Assembly (NCBI GenBank): GCA_003650865.1
Contig: QMSN01000043.1
Coordinates: 1 to 8,093, forward strand
Direction: 5' to 3'
DNA from: Thermoprotei archaeon
Lineage (GTDB): Archaea > Thermoproteota > Methanomethylicia > Nezhaarchaeales > WYZ-LMO8
DNA length: 8,093 nucleotides
A program made the translations under genes and the position numbers. Each line of letters starts with the position of its first letter. Within the stretch, counting starts at the first letter, position 1. Positions 1 to 6,105 of the stretch are shown here, piece by piece. Under the pieces are notes generated by a model that saw only the letters and a program-made list of their open reading frames with translations, did not search any database and was not told where the DNA came from.

Positions 1-1
1 G

Positions 2-253
2 AACTCAGCGATAATGGATAGAGTTAGGATAGGGCCGGGGGCCATCATTAAGAACAGCATCATAGGTAGGCACGTGAGGGTCAAGTCGTCGTTTAAGAAT
101 AGAACTAAGATACTAGCGACTTCTGTCGTGGCGGATGAGGTAGTCATAGAGGAGGGTTGCACGCTCATAAACGCCATGGTCTACCCACACATAAGGACCC
201 TGCCGAACAAGTCCTACGTCTACACGACGCTCAAGAGCCAAAACGACGTGTAG
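2..253 (+). CDS. C-terminal part of a sugar-phosphate nucleotidyltransferase-like protein (5' end outside window)
   Basis: The frame is open from base 2 and ends with TAG at 251-253, so this is most likely the last 83 residues of a longer gene that begins left of the window. The ATG at 14 is probably an internal methionine. The visible part consists of hexapeptide-type repeats (IGPGAII, IIGRHVRV, VVADEVVIEEG) that form a left-handed beta-helix, followed by a short tail. This arrangement is typical of the C-terminal domain of sugar-1-phosphate nucleotidylyltransferases such as mannose-1-phosphate guanylyltransferase or GlmU/GlgC-like enzymes, which supply activated sugars for glycans. The catalytic N-terminal Rossmann domain is not visible, so substrate and exact family are open. 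An isolated hexapeptide acyltransferase is the alternative. It shares the strand with the following decarboxylase gene, about 96 bp away, but that gene appears to have its own TATA box. Confidence 0.6.
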   Translation, partial: NSAIMDRVRIGPGAIIKNSIIGRHVRVKSSFKNRTKILATSVVADEVVIEEGCTLINAMVYPHIRTLPNKSYVYTTLKSQNDV

Positions 254-284
254 AAGTTGGCCTCGACTTCGACATTAAGAAACA

Positions 285-292
285 TTTTTAAG
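285..292 (+). promoter_or_regulatory. TATA box of the arginine/AdoMet decarboxylase gene
   Basis: The sequence TTTTTAAG is a good archaeal TATA-like box. A transcript starting about 25 bp downstream (near 315) would carry the ATG at 350 but not the TTG at 257, which supports the shorter gene model. Inferred from sequence and spacing only. Confidence 0.45.
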
Positions 293-340
293 CAGCAAGT
301 CTCCTTAGCGAGAAGCGGAGGTTCAAGACCCGAAGTGTCT

Positions 341-345
341 GAGGG
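341..345 (+). promoter_or_regulatory. Ribosome binding site deciding the ATG at 350
   Basis: GAGGG lies 4 bases before the ATG at 350, whereas the upstream TTG at 257 has no comparable purine-rich site. Together with the TATA-like box at 285-292 this favours a start at 350. Confidence 0.45.
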
Positions 346-349
346 ACAG

Positions 350-727
350 ATGGAAGTTAAGGTTGTTGGGCAGGTTGTAGGTAAGCACGTATACGGCAAC
401 CTCTACGAGTGCGACGTAGGGGTTCTCTCAGATGAGGAGTTCCTGAGGAGGATAGTGTTAGAGGCTGTCAAGCTGTCCCGCTGTACGCTACACGAGCTGA
501 AGTCCTGGAAGTTCGGTGGGGGCATGGGAGGAGTCTCGGTAATAGCCTTAGTCACGGAGAGCCACATAGCGCTCCACACTTGGGTCGAGTACAGGTACGC
601 GACTGTCGACGTCTACACCTGCGGCAGAAACTCGGATCCCCACGTGGCCTTCGACTACATAGTCTCTCAGCTGAAGCCGAAGGAGTACACGAAGTACTAC
701 ACGGACAGGTCTTCTAGGCCTAAGTGA
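350..727 (+). CDS. Pyruvoyl-dependent decarboxylase proenzyme, probably arginine decarboxylase (AdoMetDC/SpeH family)
   Basis: A 125-residue proenzyme of the class 1 AdoMet decarboxylase family, which cleaves itself to form a pyruvoyl cofactor and works in polyamine synthesis in the cytoplasm. The cleavage motif ESH is present: Ser71 would become the pyruvoyl group, with His76 (in HTW) and Cys91 (in YTCG) matching the processing and proton-donor residues of the family. Several stretches (GKHVYGNLY near the N-terminus, GGVSVIAL before the ESH, DRSS at the C-terminus) resemble the crenarchaeal arginine decarboxylase branch more than true AdoMet decarboxylase; this is from memory of the family, not an alignment. 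The product would then be agmatine rather than decarboxylated AdoMet. The frame extends upstream to a TTG at 257 (156 residues), but the family length, the TATA box at 285 and the GAGGG at 341 favour the ATG at 350. It converges with the OB-fold gene. Confidence 0.85.
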   Translation: MEVKVVGQVVGKHVYGNLYECDVGVLSDEEFLRRIVLEAVKLSRCTLHELKSWKFGGGMGGVSVIALVTESHIALHTWVEYRYATVDVYTCGRNSDPHVAFDYIVSQLKPKEYTKYYTDRSSRPK

Positions 728-744
728 CTTCTAGGGGCTTGTTG

Positions 745-1032
745 TCACCTAACCTTCTTTATCTGCCCGTATCTCCCCACGTTAACTTGTAGCTCTCCTC
801 TAAACTCAGTTACGTAGCCATTCACTATCTCTATGACGTCACCCTCAGAGACCTCATCTCCATGCGGTCCCCACAGCGCTATCCTAGCCCTACCCGACTT
901 GTCGGATATTACCCCGTTCACGACGGTAGTTGATCCATAGCGGCTCTTCACGTTTCTAGGCTTCTCGAGCTCTTCAACCTTAACGACCAGGTTGACCCTG
1001 CCAAGACCGGGCCTTAACTCAGATATGTTCAA
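745..1032 (-). CDS. Single-stranded DNA-binding protein, single OB-fold (crenarchaeal SSB/RPA-like)
   Basis: A 95-residue protein made of one OB-fold. The order of elements (LRPGLGRVNLVVKV, then ISDKSGRARIALWG, then EGDVIEIVNGYVTEFRGELQ, then NVGR) closely follows the DNA-binding domain of Sulfolobus SSB. It is expected to bind single-stranded DNA, or possibly RNA, during replication and repair. The glycine/arginine-rich spacer and acidic C-terminal tail of Sulfolobus SSB are missing: the protein ends right after the last beta strand, so it may be a reduced SSB or a subunit of a multi-protein RPA. The start is a TTG with GTGGAG 8 bases upstream (1041-1046). It lies downstream of ycaO on the same strand, but the 67-bp gap contains its own TATA box, so it is probably transcribed separately. 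RNA binding remains possible. Confidence 0.8.
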   Translation of the reverse strand: MNISELRPGLGRVNLVVKVEELEKPRNVKSRYGSTTVVNGVISDKSGRARIALWGPHGDEVSEGDVIEIVNGYVTEFRGELQVNVGRYGQIKKVR

Positions 1033-1074
1033 CGTATCAACTCCACGGGATATTGTTGGCTTAAAGTTGGAGGA

Positions 1075-1084
1075 CTTAAATATA
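1075..1084 (-). promoter_or_regulatory. TATA box for the OB-fold SSB gene
   Basis: Read on the minus strand this is TATATTTAAG, a strong archaeal TATA box. It is placed so that transcription would start near 1053, about 20 bases before the TTG codon and just ahead of a GTGGAG site at 1041-1046. It lies between ycaO and the SSB gene and suggests that the two are separate units. Confidence 0.55.
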
Positions 1085-1099
1085 CTTTGTGGAGCTTCT

Positions 1100-2329
1100 T
1101 CACCTCTTCAAGGCTCCCAAGCACCTAGAGCCAACTCTCTCAGGGTCTAACGCGTACTCCTCAATTCCCGGTATCACAACTCTAACCGTGGGTATGCCTA
1201 TTTCAGGCCTAGTCAAGTCGACTACTGCTACATGCTCAAAGCCAGCTTTCCTGAGCAGATCTAGTACCCTCTTGAGGTCCGCGAGTATGTCGTCCGTGTC
1301 CATCCTCTTAAGCTCGCCCACAACCTTAGTGTTAGGCGCCTCCTCGAACCAGTGCCTGTTAATCCTCTTAACCCTCTCGACCCCCAGTTGCCTAAGCAGC
1401 TCAGCCCTCCAAGCCCCTCTGCCCCCTCCGTGGAGCTGCATTATCCTGCTCTGCGCCACCTCAGTTAGGGACCTCAGTACAGCTATTGTGGGGTTTAAGT
1501 GGCAGCCCAAGCCTATCGTGAGCAGAGCCGGGTCTTCGACCTTGAGGTCCTCAGAGACCGCTGCGACTACTGTTACACCCACGTCTGACGTTATGTCTCT
1601 CACCGTAACCTTAACTCCCGCCTCCTCAAACATGCTTAATACCTGTGATGTGAGTGGATCGCTTGACGGATCCACTTCATCTCCAACTCTCCTCGTGAAC
1701 TCAGCTATGCTCCAAGCGTCTCTCTCTATGAGTTCAAGCACTGCGTGCAGAATCGCCTCCTCAATGGTGTTCCCCGAGGCCAAGCCGTTGGTGTTAGTCC
1801 TGAACACCTGGACATCATCCCTTGGGTAGTAGGGGTGGAACACGCAGTTCAGCGGTACTAGAATGGGCTCGTCTCTCATTATGTCCCATCCCCACGTCCA
1901 CCTCAGCTTAACGTTGTCTACATCGCCGATCCACCTAGGCGGGTTTAAGCTTGAAGGCCTTAGCGCGGGGTAGGAGCCCTTGACCTCATGATACGATGCT
2001 GTGATCACACCATCTCCACGAGGCTCAGCGGAGTACCTCTCGTAGACCTCCATTAGGAGAGAGACCTTAGCCTGAGTATGGGTCAACCCCTTGCCGGAGT
2101 GTATTGAGGATGCACCGGGAGCAGCTGTAACCCTCCTACACGAGAATACTGGTATCCCTATCCTGTCGTGGGGGGTTAAGTCCCTGACGTCTGAAGCCCC
2201 CACAATACTCAGCTTGTCCTCAATGGACTTCAACGTATCCTCTGGGCTTACTACCCTATGAGTGCCGTAGTAATACTTCTTGGGGCAGCTCTTGAGCTTA
2301 ATTGGCTTAGGCTCCTCCACGGTCGACAC
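1100..2329 (-). CDS. ycaO: YcaO-domain protein, methanogenesis marker protein 1 (McrA thioglycine formation)
   Basis: A 409-residue YcaO enzyme of the methanogenesis marker 1 type. YcaO proteins use ATP to activate a backbone amide; in methanogens this member is linked to thioamidation of a glycine in McrA, the catalytic subunit of MCR. ATP/Mg-binding signatures are visible: S90-x3-E94-x2-E97-R98, the helix near 185-205 (SGNTIEEAI ... ELIERDA), and E290-x2-Q293-x-R295. The C-terminal stretch RVVIPGIEEYALDPER (383-398) is typical of the marker 1 branch. It is the last gene of the mcrC - cysteine-rich gene - ycaO operon. Its GTG start overlaps the end of the preceding gene by 23 bases, and a second GTG at 2320-2318, preceded by GGTG, is an equally plausible start. 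TfuA, the usual partner of the methanogen enzyme, is not encoded in the window. Another YcaO peptide-modifying role is unlikely given the neighbours. Confidence 0.9.
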   Translation of the reverse strand: MSTVEEPKPIKLKSCPKKYYYGTHRVVSPEDTLKSIEDKLSIVGASDVRDLTPHDRIGIPVFSCRRVTAAPGASSIHSGKGLTHTQAKVSLLMEVYERYSAEPRGDGVITASYHEVKGSYPALRPSSLNPPRWIGDVDNVKLRWTWGWDIMRDEPILVPLNCVFHPYYPRDDVQVFRTNTNGLASGNTIEEAILHAVLELIERDAWSIAEFTRRVGDEVDPSSDPLTSQVLSMFEEAGVKVTVRDITSDVGVTVVAAVSEDLKVEDPALLTIGLGCHLNPTIAVLRSLTEVAQSRIMQLHGGGRGAWRAELLRQLGVERVKRINRHWFEEAPNTKVVGELKRMDTDDILADLKRVLDLLRKAGFEHVAVVDLTRPEIGIPTVRVVIPGIEEYALDPERVGSRCLGALKR

Positions 2330-3356
2330 CGATGTCCCTTAGGGGTGAGGAGGGACTAGGCCTTAAAACCTTGACCCCCTCAGTCCTAAGCAATAGGTTT
2401 ACAGATCCACTTAAAGCACATAGAGAGCCGTAGCCTGAGCCTAAGACCTTGGATCCATCCCTAGCAGTAACCTTGAGAAACTTATCGTAGGATAGCTCAA
2501 CTCTCAGCCCCAGCTCGCTCATCCTCTTCAGCACCACGTTCCCCATGGCCCCCATGCTCTTCCCAAGCCACACGTGTTTGACTGGGCACTGGTCGCAGTA
2601 GGCCTTTATCAGCTTAACACCCTTTGGTGAGGCTAAGCCACACACAGCTTCTGTCCTGACTATGGCGTAAGCCGTGCAGCAACCGTAGTTGGCTCCTAGC
2701 CTCCTACCTCTCTCAAGTAGCTCGACCTCAACCCTGAAGTTCCTCCACCACACCTTGTTCACGATGCCCCTCTCAGCTTTCACCTTCCCCGTGTTGACCT
2801 CGCTCCTCAAGGCCTCTTTGACCTCGCGGGCCAGCTTAGGGGCTCTAGCTAGTGCTATCATGGCGGCGCACGCTGGGCAGAAAACGCTTGAAGCCTCGCT
2901 TAAGGTGTTACCAGCCTCGTCGTAAAACACAACCTTAACCCCAAGGCCGCTACGCGAGACCTCAGCTCTACCTCCACTAGCTACTAGCTTGGCTAGTGCC
3001 ATAGCTACTGGCCTCACTATCCTACCGTACCCGAACACTTCCTTGACCCTCTCTAAGTCCTCTCGAGGTGTGAAGACCCCTTGAAGCTCCTCGCAGTACT
3101 CCTCTGGAAATACCCCCGCCTGAACCATGGCCTTTAGACAAGAGGGAGGCCACGTTACGTCGACAGCTTCTCCTACAACCCTCCCCTCATCATCTATTAG
3201 CCTTGAAAAGGCTCCTTCAGCCACCTCAATCGACTCCATGTACCCCCCAAGCTCACTAACCACAGCTAGAGCTGTGTGGTACAGCCCGCACGCACCCTCA
3301 CTTCTCCTAAGGGCGCTCCTTAAGCGCTGCTTAACGTTATAGGTGAAGTCGCTCAT
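2307..3356 (-). CDS. Uncharacterised cysteine-rich protein encoded between mcrC and ycaO
   Basis: I do not recognise the family of this 349-residue protein. It has 11 cysteines, mostly in possible metal-binding groupings: Cys23 in EGACGLYH, Cys73, Cys88, a CPAC pair at 160-163, adjacent Cys226-Cys227 in YGCCTAY, Cys239, a CDQC pair at 254-257, and Cys313. No membrane segment or signal peptide is seen. The two CxxC pairs and the CC suggest iron-sulfur or zinc binding, or thiol chemistry, but none is a standard ferredoxin motif (no CxxCxxC). Its ATG follows the TAG of mcrC with no gap, and its 3' end overlaps ycaO by 23 bases, so the three genes are almost certainly translated from one message. 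The context points to a role in MCR modification or activation, for instance sulfur delivery to YcaO or cluster handling with McrC; that role is inferred from position alone. Confidence 0.85.
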   Translation of the reverse strand: MSDFTYNVKQRLRSALRRSEGACGLYHTALAVVSELGGYMESIEVAEGAFSRLIDDEGRVVGEAVDVTWPPSCLKAMVQAGVFPEEYCEELQGVFTPREDLERVKEVFGYGRIVRPVAMALAKLVASGGRAEVSRSGLGVKVVFYDEAGNTLSEASSVFCPACAAMIALARAPKLAREVKEALRSEVNTGKVKAERGIVNKVWWRNFRVEVELLERGRRLGANYGCCTAYAIVRTEAVCGLASPKGVKLIKAYCDQCPVKHVWLGKSMGAMGNVVLKRMSELGLRVELSYDKFLKVTARDGSKVLGSGYGSLCALSGSVNLLLRTEGVKVLRPSPSSPLRDIGVDRGGA

Positions 3357-4058
3357 CTAAGCCACCGCTTGAGCAACAAGTCTCTTCGGCTTCACGCTCC
3401 TCAGCGCCGCCTTCACCTTCGATATTATCTCGTTGACCTTCCCCTGAGGCACCGTTACCCCCCTCACGACTCCAGTGACTATGTCGTATATCTCGCCCAC
3501 AGTCTCCTCGAGGCCTGGCGGCGGTCGCACAAGCCTCGTCTTGACACCTATCTTAGCGAAGTCCTCGAAGTCCACCGGAGTCTGACACACGACTATTGTG
3601 GGTATCGCTATGAACTTGAGGAAGAACCTAGCCTTATACACGACATGCTCCTTTATGCTTCCGAGATGGAGAACAGCTACCTTGTGCCTGTTTACGCTCA
3701 AGGCCTCTTCCTCCTCCATGAAGCACACACTTGCACCAGGAGCTGTAGCTGATGGAGAGTCCGGAGCTGTTCCACTACCCCTGTTCAAGACTATTACGCT
3801 CACGTTTATGCCAGCAGCCCTCAAGCCATAAGTTATCTCGCATACTGGCTTTGTGACGTGCCTCTTGCTGGGACTCATGGCGACGACTATCACGTCAGCT
3901 CTCTCAGCTTGAGCCAGCGTGCCGCTCTGAGCCAATCCTCCTCCTGTTTTGAGGGCCATGGTCCTCCTGCAATCCACTATCTGGGTCTTCCTGCCAAACT
4001 TGACTTGAAGACCTCCCTCAGCCATCTCGGGGTCTCCGTAGAGCTTCTCGTTAGGCAC
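3357..4058 (-). CDS. mcrC: McrC, methyl-coenzyme M reductase operon/activation protein C
   Basis: A 233-residue protein recognised by family hallmarks: GRKTQIVDCRRTM (22-34) followed by the glycine-rich GGGLAQSGT (39-47), then VVAMSPSKRHVTKPVCEITYG (58-78), VLNRGSG (90-96), HKVAVLHLGS (125-134), VVCQTPVDFEDFAKIGVKT (156-174) and IVTGVVRG (193-200). McrC is not part of the MCR catalytic hexamer; it associates with the complex that reductively activates MCR in an ATP-dependent way. Conserved-looking cysteines are Cys30, Cys73 and Cys158. It is the first gene of a minus-strand operon with the cysteine-rich gene and ycaO, divergent from marker 3. The GTG start at 4058 lies about 25 bp from a TATA element, which would give a leaderless message. 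An ATG at 4025-4023 (residue 12) is an alternative that brings the N-terminus closer to other family members. In many methanogens mcrC sits inside the mcr operon; here it is about 4 kb upstream. Confidence 0.93.
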   Translation of the reverse strand: MPNEKLYGDPEMAEGGLQVKFGRKTQIVDCRRTMALKTGGGLAQSGTLAQAERADVIVVAMSPSKRHVTKPVCEITYGLRAAGINVSVIVLNRGSGTAPDSPSATAPGASVCFMEEEEALSVNRHKVAVLHLGSIKEHVVYKARFFLKFIAIPTIVVCQTPVDFEDFAKIGVKTRLVRPPPGLEETVGEIYDIVTGVVRGVTVPQGKVNEIISKVKAALRSVKPKRLVAQAVA

Positions 4059-4134
4059 ACTTAAACTTGAGCCCTAAGCTTAAATAAGTGACTCAAAACG
4101 ACCTTCACCGTAAGAATCGGCTAGGGTCGGGGTC
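4059..4134. promoter_or_regulatory. Shared divergent promoter region between mcrC and marker 3 operons
   Basis: This 76-bp segment separates two divergent operons of MCR-related genes. The element GCTTAAATAAG at 4078-4088 reads as a TATA box on both strands (CTTATTTAAGC on the minus strand). Rightward transcription would begin near 4109, about 26 bases before the marker 3 ATG at 4135; leftward transcription would begin close to the mcrC GTG at 4058. Inverted repeats CACTTA (4058-4063) with TAAGTG (4085-4090), and TTGAG (4067-4071) with CTCAA (4092-4096), flank it and may be regulator sites. Confidence 0.55.
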
Positions 4135-5667
4135 ATGGAGGACTACGTCGAGGTCTGGGTGGATGGAGAGAAAGTTCAGGTTGAGAGGGGCATTAAGGTA
4201 GGAGAGCTCCTAAAAAGGCTTGGTGTAAGCTATGAGGGACAGCTGATAGTAGGGTTGAGAGCTGTTAGAGAGAAGCTAATGCAGGAGTCCACGAGCTACG
4301 TGTTCAACACTAATAGAGGCTCATTCGTAGTTGAAGTTAGAGAGGAGGTCCTCGAGGGCTGGAGGGAGATAACCCCCCTCTTATCTAGGTCTACGGTGAG
4401 GTGGACCTCAGCTAAGGACGTGGGGATAGGCCCATTCTACTTCTCGTCGAAGCCAAGGATGGCGTCCAGGGAGTGGAGGCCTTGGGACATAATCATAAGC
4501 GTTGAGGGGCTTGAGCTAGACAACACTCACCTAGTGATAATGAAGTCTAGGCATGAATCGCCATACGCCTTACCGGAGGGCTTTGAGGTTGTGGGGAGGG
4601 TTCTCAGGGGTAGAGATGTTGTTGCTAAGCTCGGGGTTGGCGATGAGGTTACATCGGTTCAGCCCCTCTTAACCCCTTCGCAGGTGGCTGGAGCAGCTTA
4701 CCGCTTAAGCTTAGAGGACGTGGTCGCGGAGCCCATGGAGATATACACAAGGGTCTTGGTCAAGCTTCTTGAAGAAGCCCCCTTTGGGGCTGAGCACTTC
4801 ATGGCCGCCGTTGAGGGACTTGGATTGACGTCATCAGACTCCTACTCAACCTTCATTAGAGGGGACCGCTTGAAGGGGCTCCCTGTGCCTCTTGAAAACC
4901 AAGCTAGAAGGGTCAGGGGCTCTGTGACCGTTAGGGTTCGAGGGCTGAATAAGGGCTCAATCTACGTGTACAAGCAGGCTAGACCCTCATCCTCTCACCA
5001 CAGCGTAGTGGGGTTTGTGGAGAGGGGGATGGAGCTCATAGACATGGCTAAGCCGGGGGACTTCATAGCTGTCGACACGAGTCCAAGGAGGCTAAGCCTC
5101 TTAGGCTTAACGCAGGGTGAGGCCTCGAAGCTCCTAGCTGAAGTGGGCGTAGAGCACGTGAGGTCTGGCTCCACAGGTGATGACGACATAGTCGTCGAGC
5201 AGAACCCCAAGCTCACATTTCAAGTGCTCAGTCAAGGAAGAGTTGAGACATTTGGAGCGTCTCGAAGCAAGGTGTTGAAGGTCAAGCTTTACTACGAGGA
5301 GGCGCCTAGGACGGTCTGGTACTTCAAGGCTTTGACTGGGCTCATGTACAGTAGAGTGGGTAGGCTTAAGGTATACTTCGCTGATCCCTCAATAGGCTTC
5401 GTCCTCTTTGAGGGCAATAGAGAGCTGGCTGGAGGTCTACTTCCCGAGAACAACCCTCAAGGTAAGGTCGCCCCATTCACCATAGGGGTCACTAACATGT
5501 CGAAGAGGTTCGTAGGGCTTGTCGGTATAAGGCTCAGTGAAAGCAACAGCTACGGACCTACTGGTGAGGACTTTAGGGGTACCAACATGGTTGGCGAGGT
5601 TGTTGGTGGCCTCGAGGCGATAAAGGGTGTCAAGGATGGCTCTTCAGTCTACGTGATGGAGGTCTAA
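4135..5667 (+). CDS. Methanogenesis marker protein 3 (UPF0288 family, cyclophilin-like)
   Basis: A 510-residue protein matching the methanogenesis marker 3 family over its whole length. Landmarks are the N-terminal beta-rich segment (3-70, VWVDGEKVQVERGIKVGELL), FGAEHFMAAVEG (217-228), GDDDIVVEQNPK (348-359), EEAPRTVWYF (388-397), ENNPQGKV (438-445), IGVTNMS (450-456) and a C-terminal SYGPTGEDFRGTNMVGEV (472-489). Marker 3 is one of the proteins reported with the MCR activation fraction; its biochemical role is not settled. Cyclophilin-like elements recur three times (ends near 152-171, 291-313 and 485-508), and 322-358 resembles a PASTA module. The protein contains no cysteine, so it cannot hold an iron-sulfur cluster through its own cysteine thiolates. 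It is the first gene of the plus-strand operon; the marker 6 TTG follows 3 bases after its stop. The ATG at 4135 is the first residue of the conserved N-terminal strand. Confidence 0.93.
   Translation: MEDYVEVWVDGEKVQVERGIKVGELLKRLGVSYEGQLIVGLRAVREKLMQESTSYVFNTNRGSFVVEVREEVLEGWREITPLLSRSTVRWTSAKDVGIGPFYFSSKPRMASREWRPWDIIISVEGLELDNTHLVIMKSRHESPYALPEGFEVVGRVLRGRDVVAKLGVGDEVTSVQPLLTPSQVAGAAYRLSLEDVVAEPMEIYTRVLVKLLEEAPFGAEHFMAAVEGLGLTSSDSYSTFIRGDRLKGLPVPLENQARRVRGSVTVRVRGLNKGSIYVYKQARPSSSHHSVVGFVERGMELIDMAKPGDFIAVDTSPRRLSLLGLTQGEASKLLAEVGVEHVRSGSTGDDDIVVEQNPKLTFQVLSQGRVETFGASRSKVLKVKLYYEEAPRTVWYFKALTGLMYSRVGRLKVYFADPSIGFVLFEGNRELAGGLLPENNPQGKVAPFTIGVTNMSKRFVGLVGIRLSESNSYGPTGEDFRGTNMVGEVVGGLEAIKGVKDGSSVYVMEV
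5658..5663 (+). promoter_or_regulatory. Ribosome binding site for the TTG start of marker 6
   Basis: GGAGGT lies inside the last codons of marker 3, 7 bases before the TTG at 5671. The strong site and the spacing justify the non-ATG start and imply coupled translation with marker 3. Confidence 0.6.
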
Positions 5668-5670
5668 GCC

Positions 5671-6105
5671 TTGAAGTCCACCTACATAATAGTGATAAAC
5701 CCCGACTCTGAGCTAAGCCCTGAGCAGCTCTTCAATGAGGTCTTGGAGCTAAACGCGGACGTAGCGGTTAAGTGCACGTGCTTCGGCGTGATGATCGAGG
5801 GGGAGGAGGAAGAGACCTCCAAGGTGATATCTCACGTTAGGAGGAGATACCCCTATGACGTCTTCGTGAAGCTGAGGGGCTACCCCATAAACGACAAGAG
5901 GGTCTGTAGAGCTTATAGGGGCGGCGGCCCTAGACCCGGCTTCCACCAGCTTGAAGCTGAGTTTAGGCTCTTACCCCTCATATCAGAGGCTCTAAAGGCC
6001 CTCGAGGGCGTTGAGGTTATTGAGGTGCTTCCAGCTAAGGTTGAGGGTAAGCCCATTAAGGCTAAGGAGCTTGAGGAGGTCGTTAGGAGGGTTCTAGGTG
6101 GTTGA
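5671..6105 (+). CDS. Methanogenesis marker protein 6
   Basis: A 144-residue protein recognised as marker 6 from the N-terminal IIVINPDSELSP (6-17), VKCTCFGVMIEG (33-44), KLRGYPINDKRVCRA (67-81) and the signature RGGGPRPGFHQLE (83-95). The family is restricted to archaea with MCR and is tied to MCR biogenesis or activation; the reaction is unknown. Cys35, Cys37 and Cys79 are the only cysteines; at least one of the CTC pair and the cysteine of VCRA appear to be family features, so they may be functional. The TTG start is backed by GGAGGT at 5658-5663, and the product begins at the usual place for the family. It sits between marker 3 (3-bp gap) and marker 17 (8-base overlap). This tight packing suggests balanced production of three proteins that may act together. 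Confidence 0.9.
   Translation: MKSTYIIVINPDSELSPEQLFNEVLELNADVAVKCTCFGVMIEGEEEETSKVISHVRRRYPYDVFVKLRGYPINDKRVCRAYRGGGPRPGFHQLEAEFRLLPLISEALKALEGVEVIEVLPAKVEGKPIKAKELEEVVRRVLGG
6086..6090 (+). promoter_or_regulatory. Ribosome binding site for the GTG start of marker 17
   Basis: GGAGG inside the end of marker 6 stands 7 bases before the GTG at 6098, which supports that start and the 8-base overlap between the two genes. Confidence 0.6.

Noticed and set aside
257..349. N-terminal extension of the decarboxylase from TTG at 257
   Set aside because: The extra 31 residues show no family similarity, a TATA-like box lies inside the extension, and the ATG at 350 has a ribosome site and gives the usual family length.
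725..748. GTGAC ... GTCAC inverted repeat between the convergent decarboxylase and SSB genes
   Set aside because: A 5-bp stem with a loop of about 14 bases and no T-run is too weak to call a terminator.
1089..1829. Long plus-strand open frame (246 codons) opposite ycaO
   Set aside because: Its product is serine/threonine/leucine-rich and resembles no family; it lies opposite a clearly recognised YcaO gene and is best explained by codon bias on the other strand.
3369..3752. Plus-strand open frame of 127 codons opposite mcrC
   Set aside because: The minus-strand frame is an unmistakable McrC; this frame lacks a good ribosome site and any recognisable motif.
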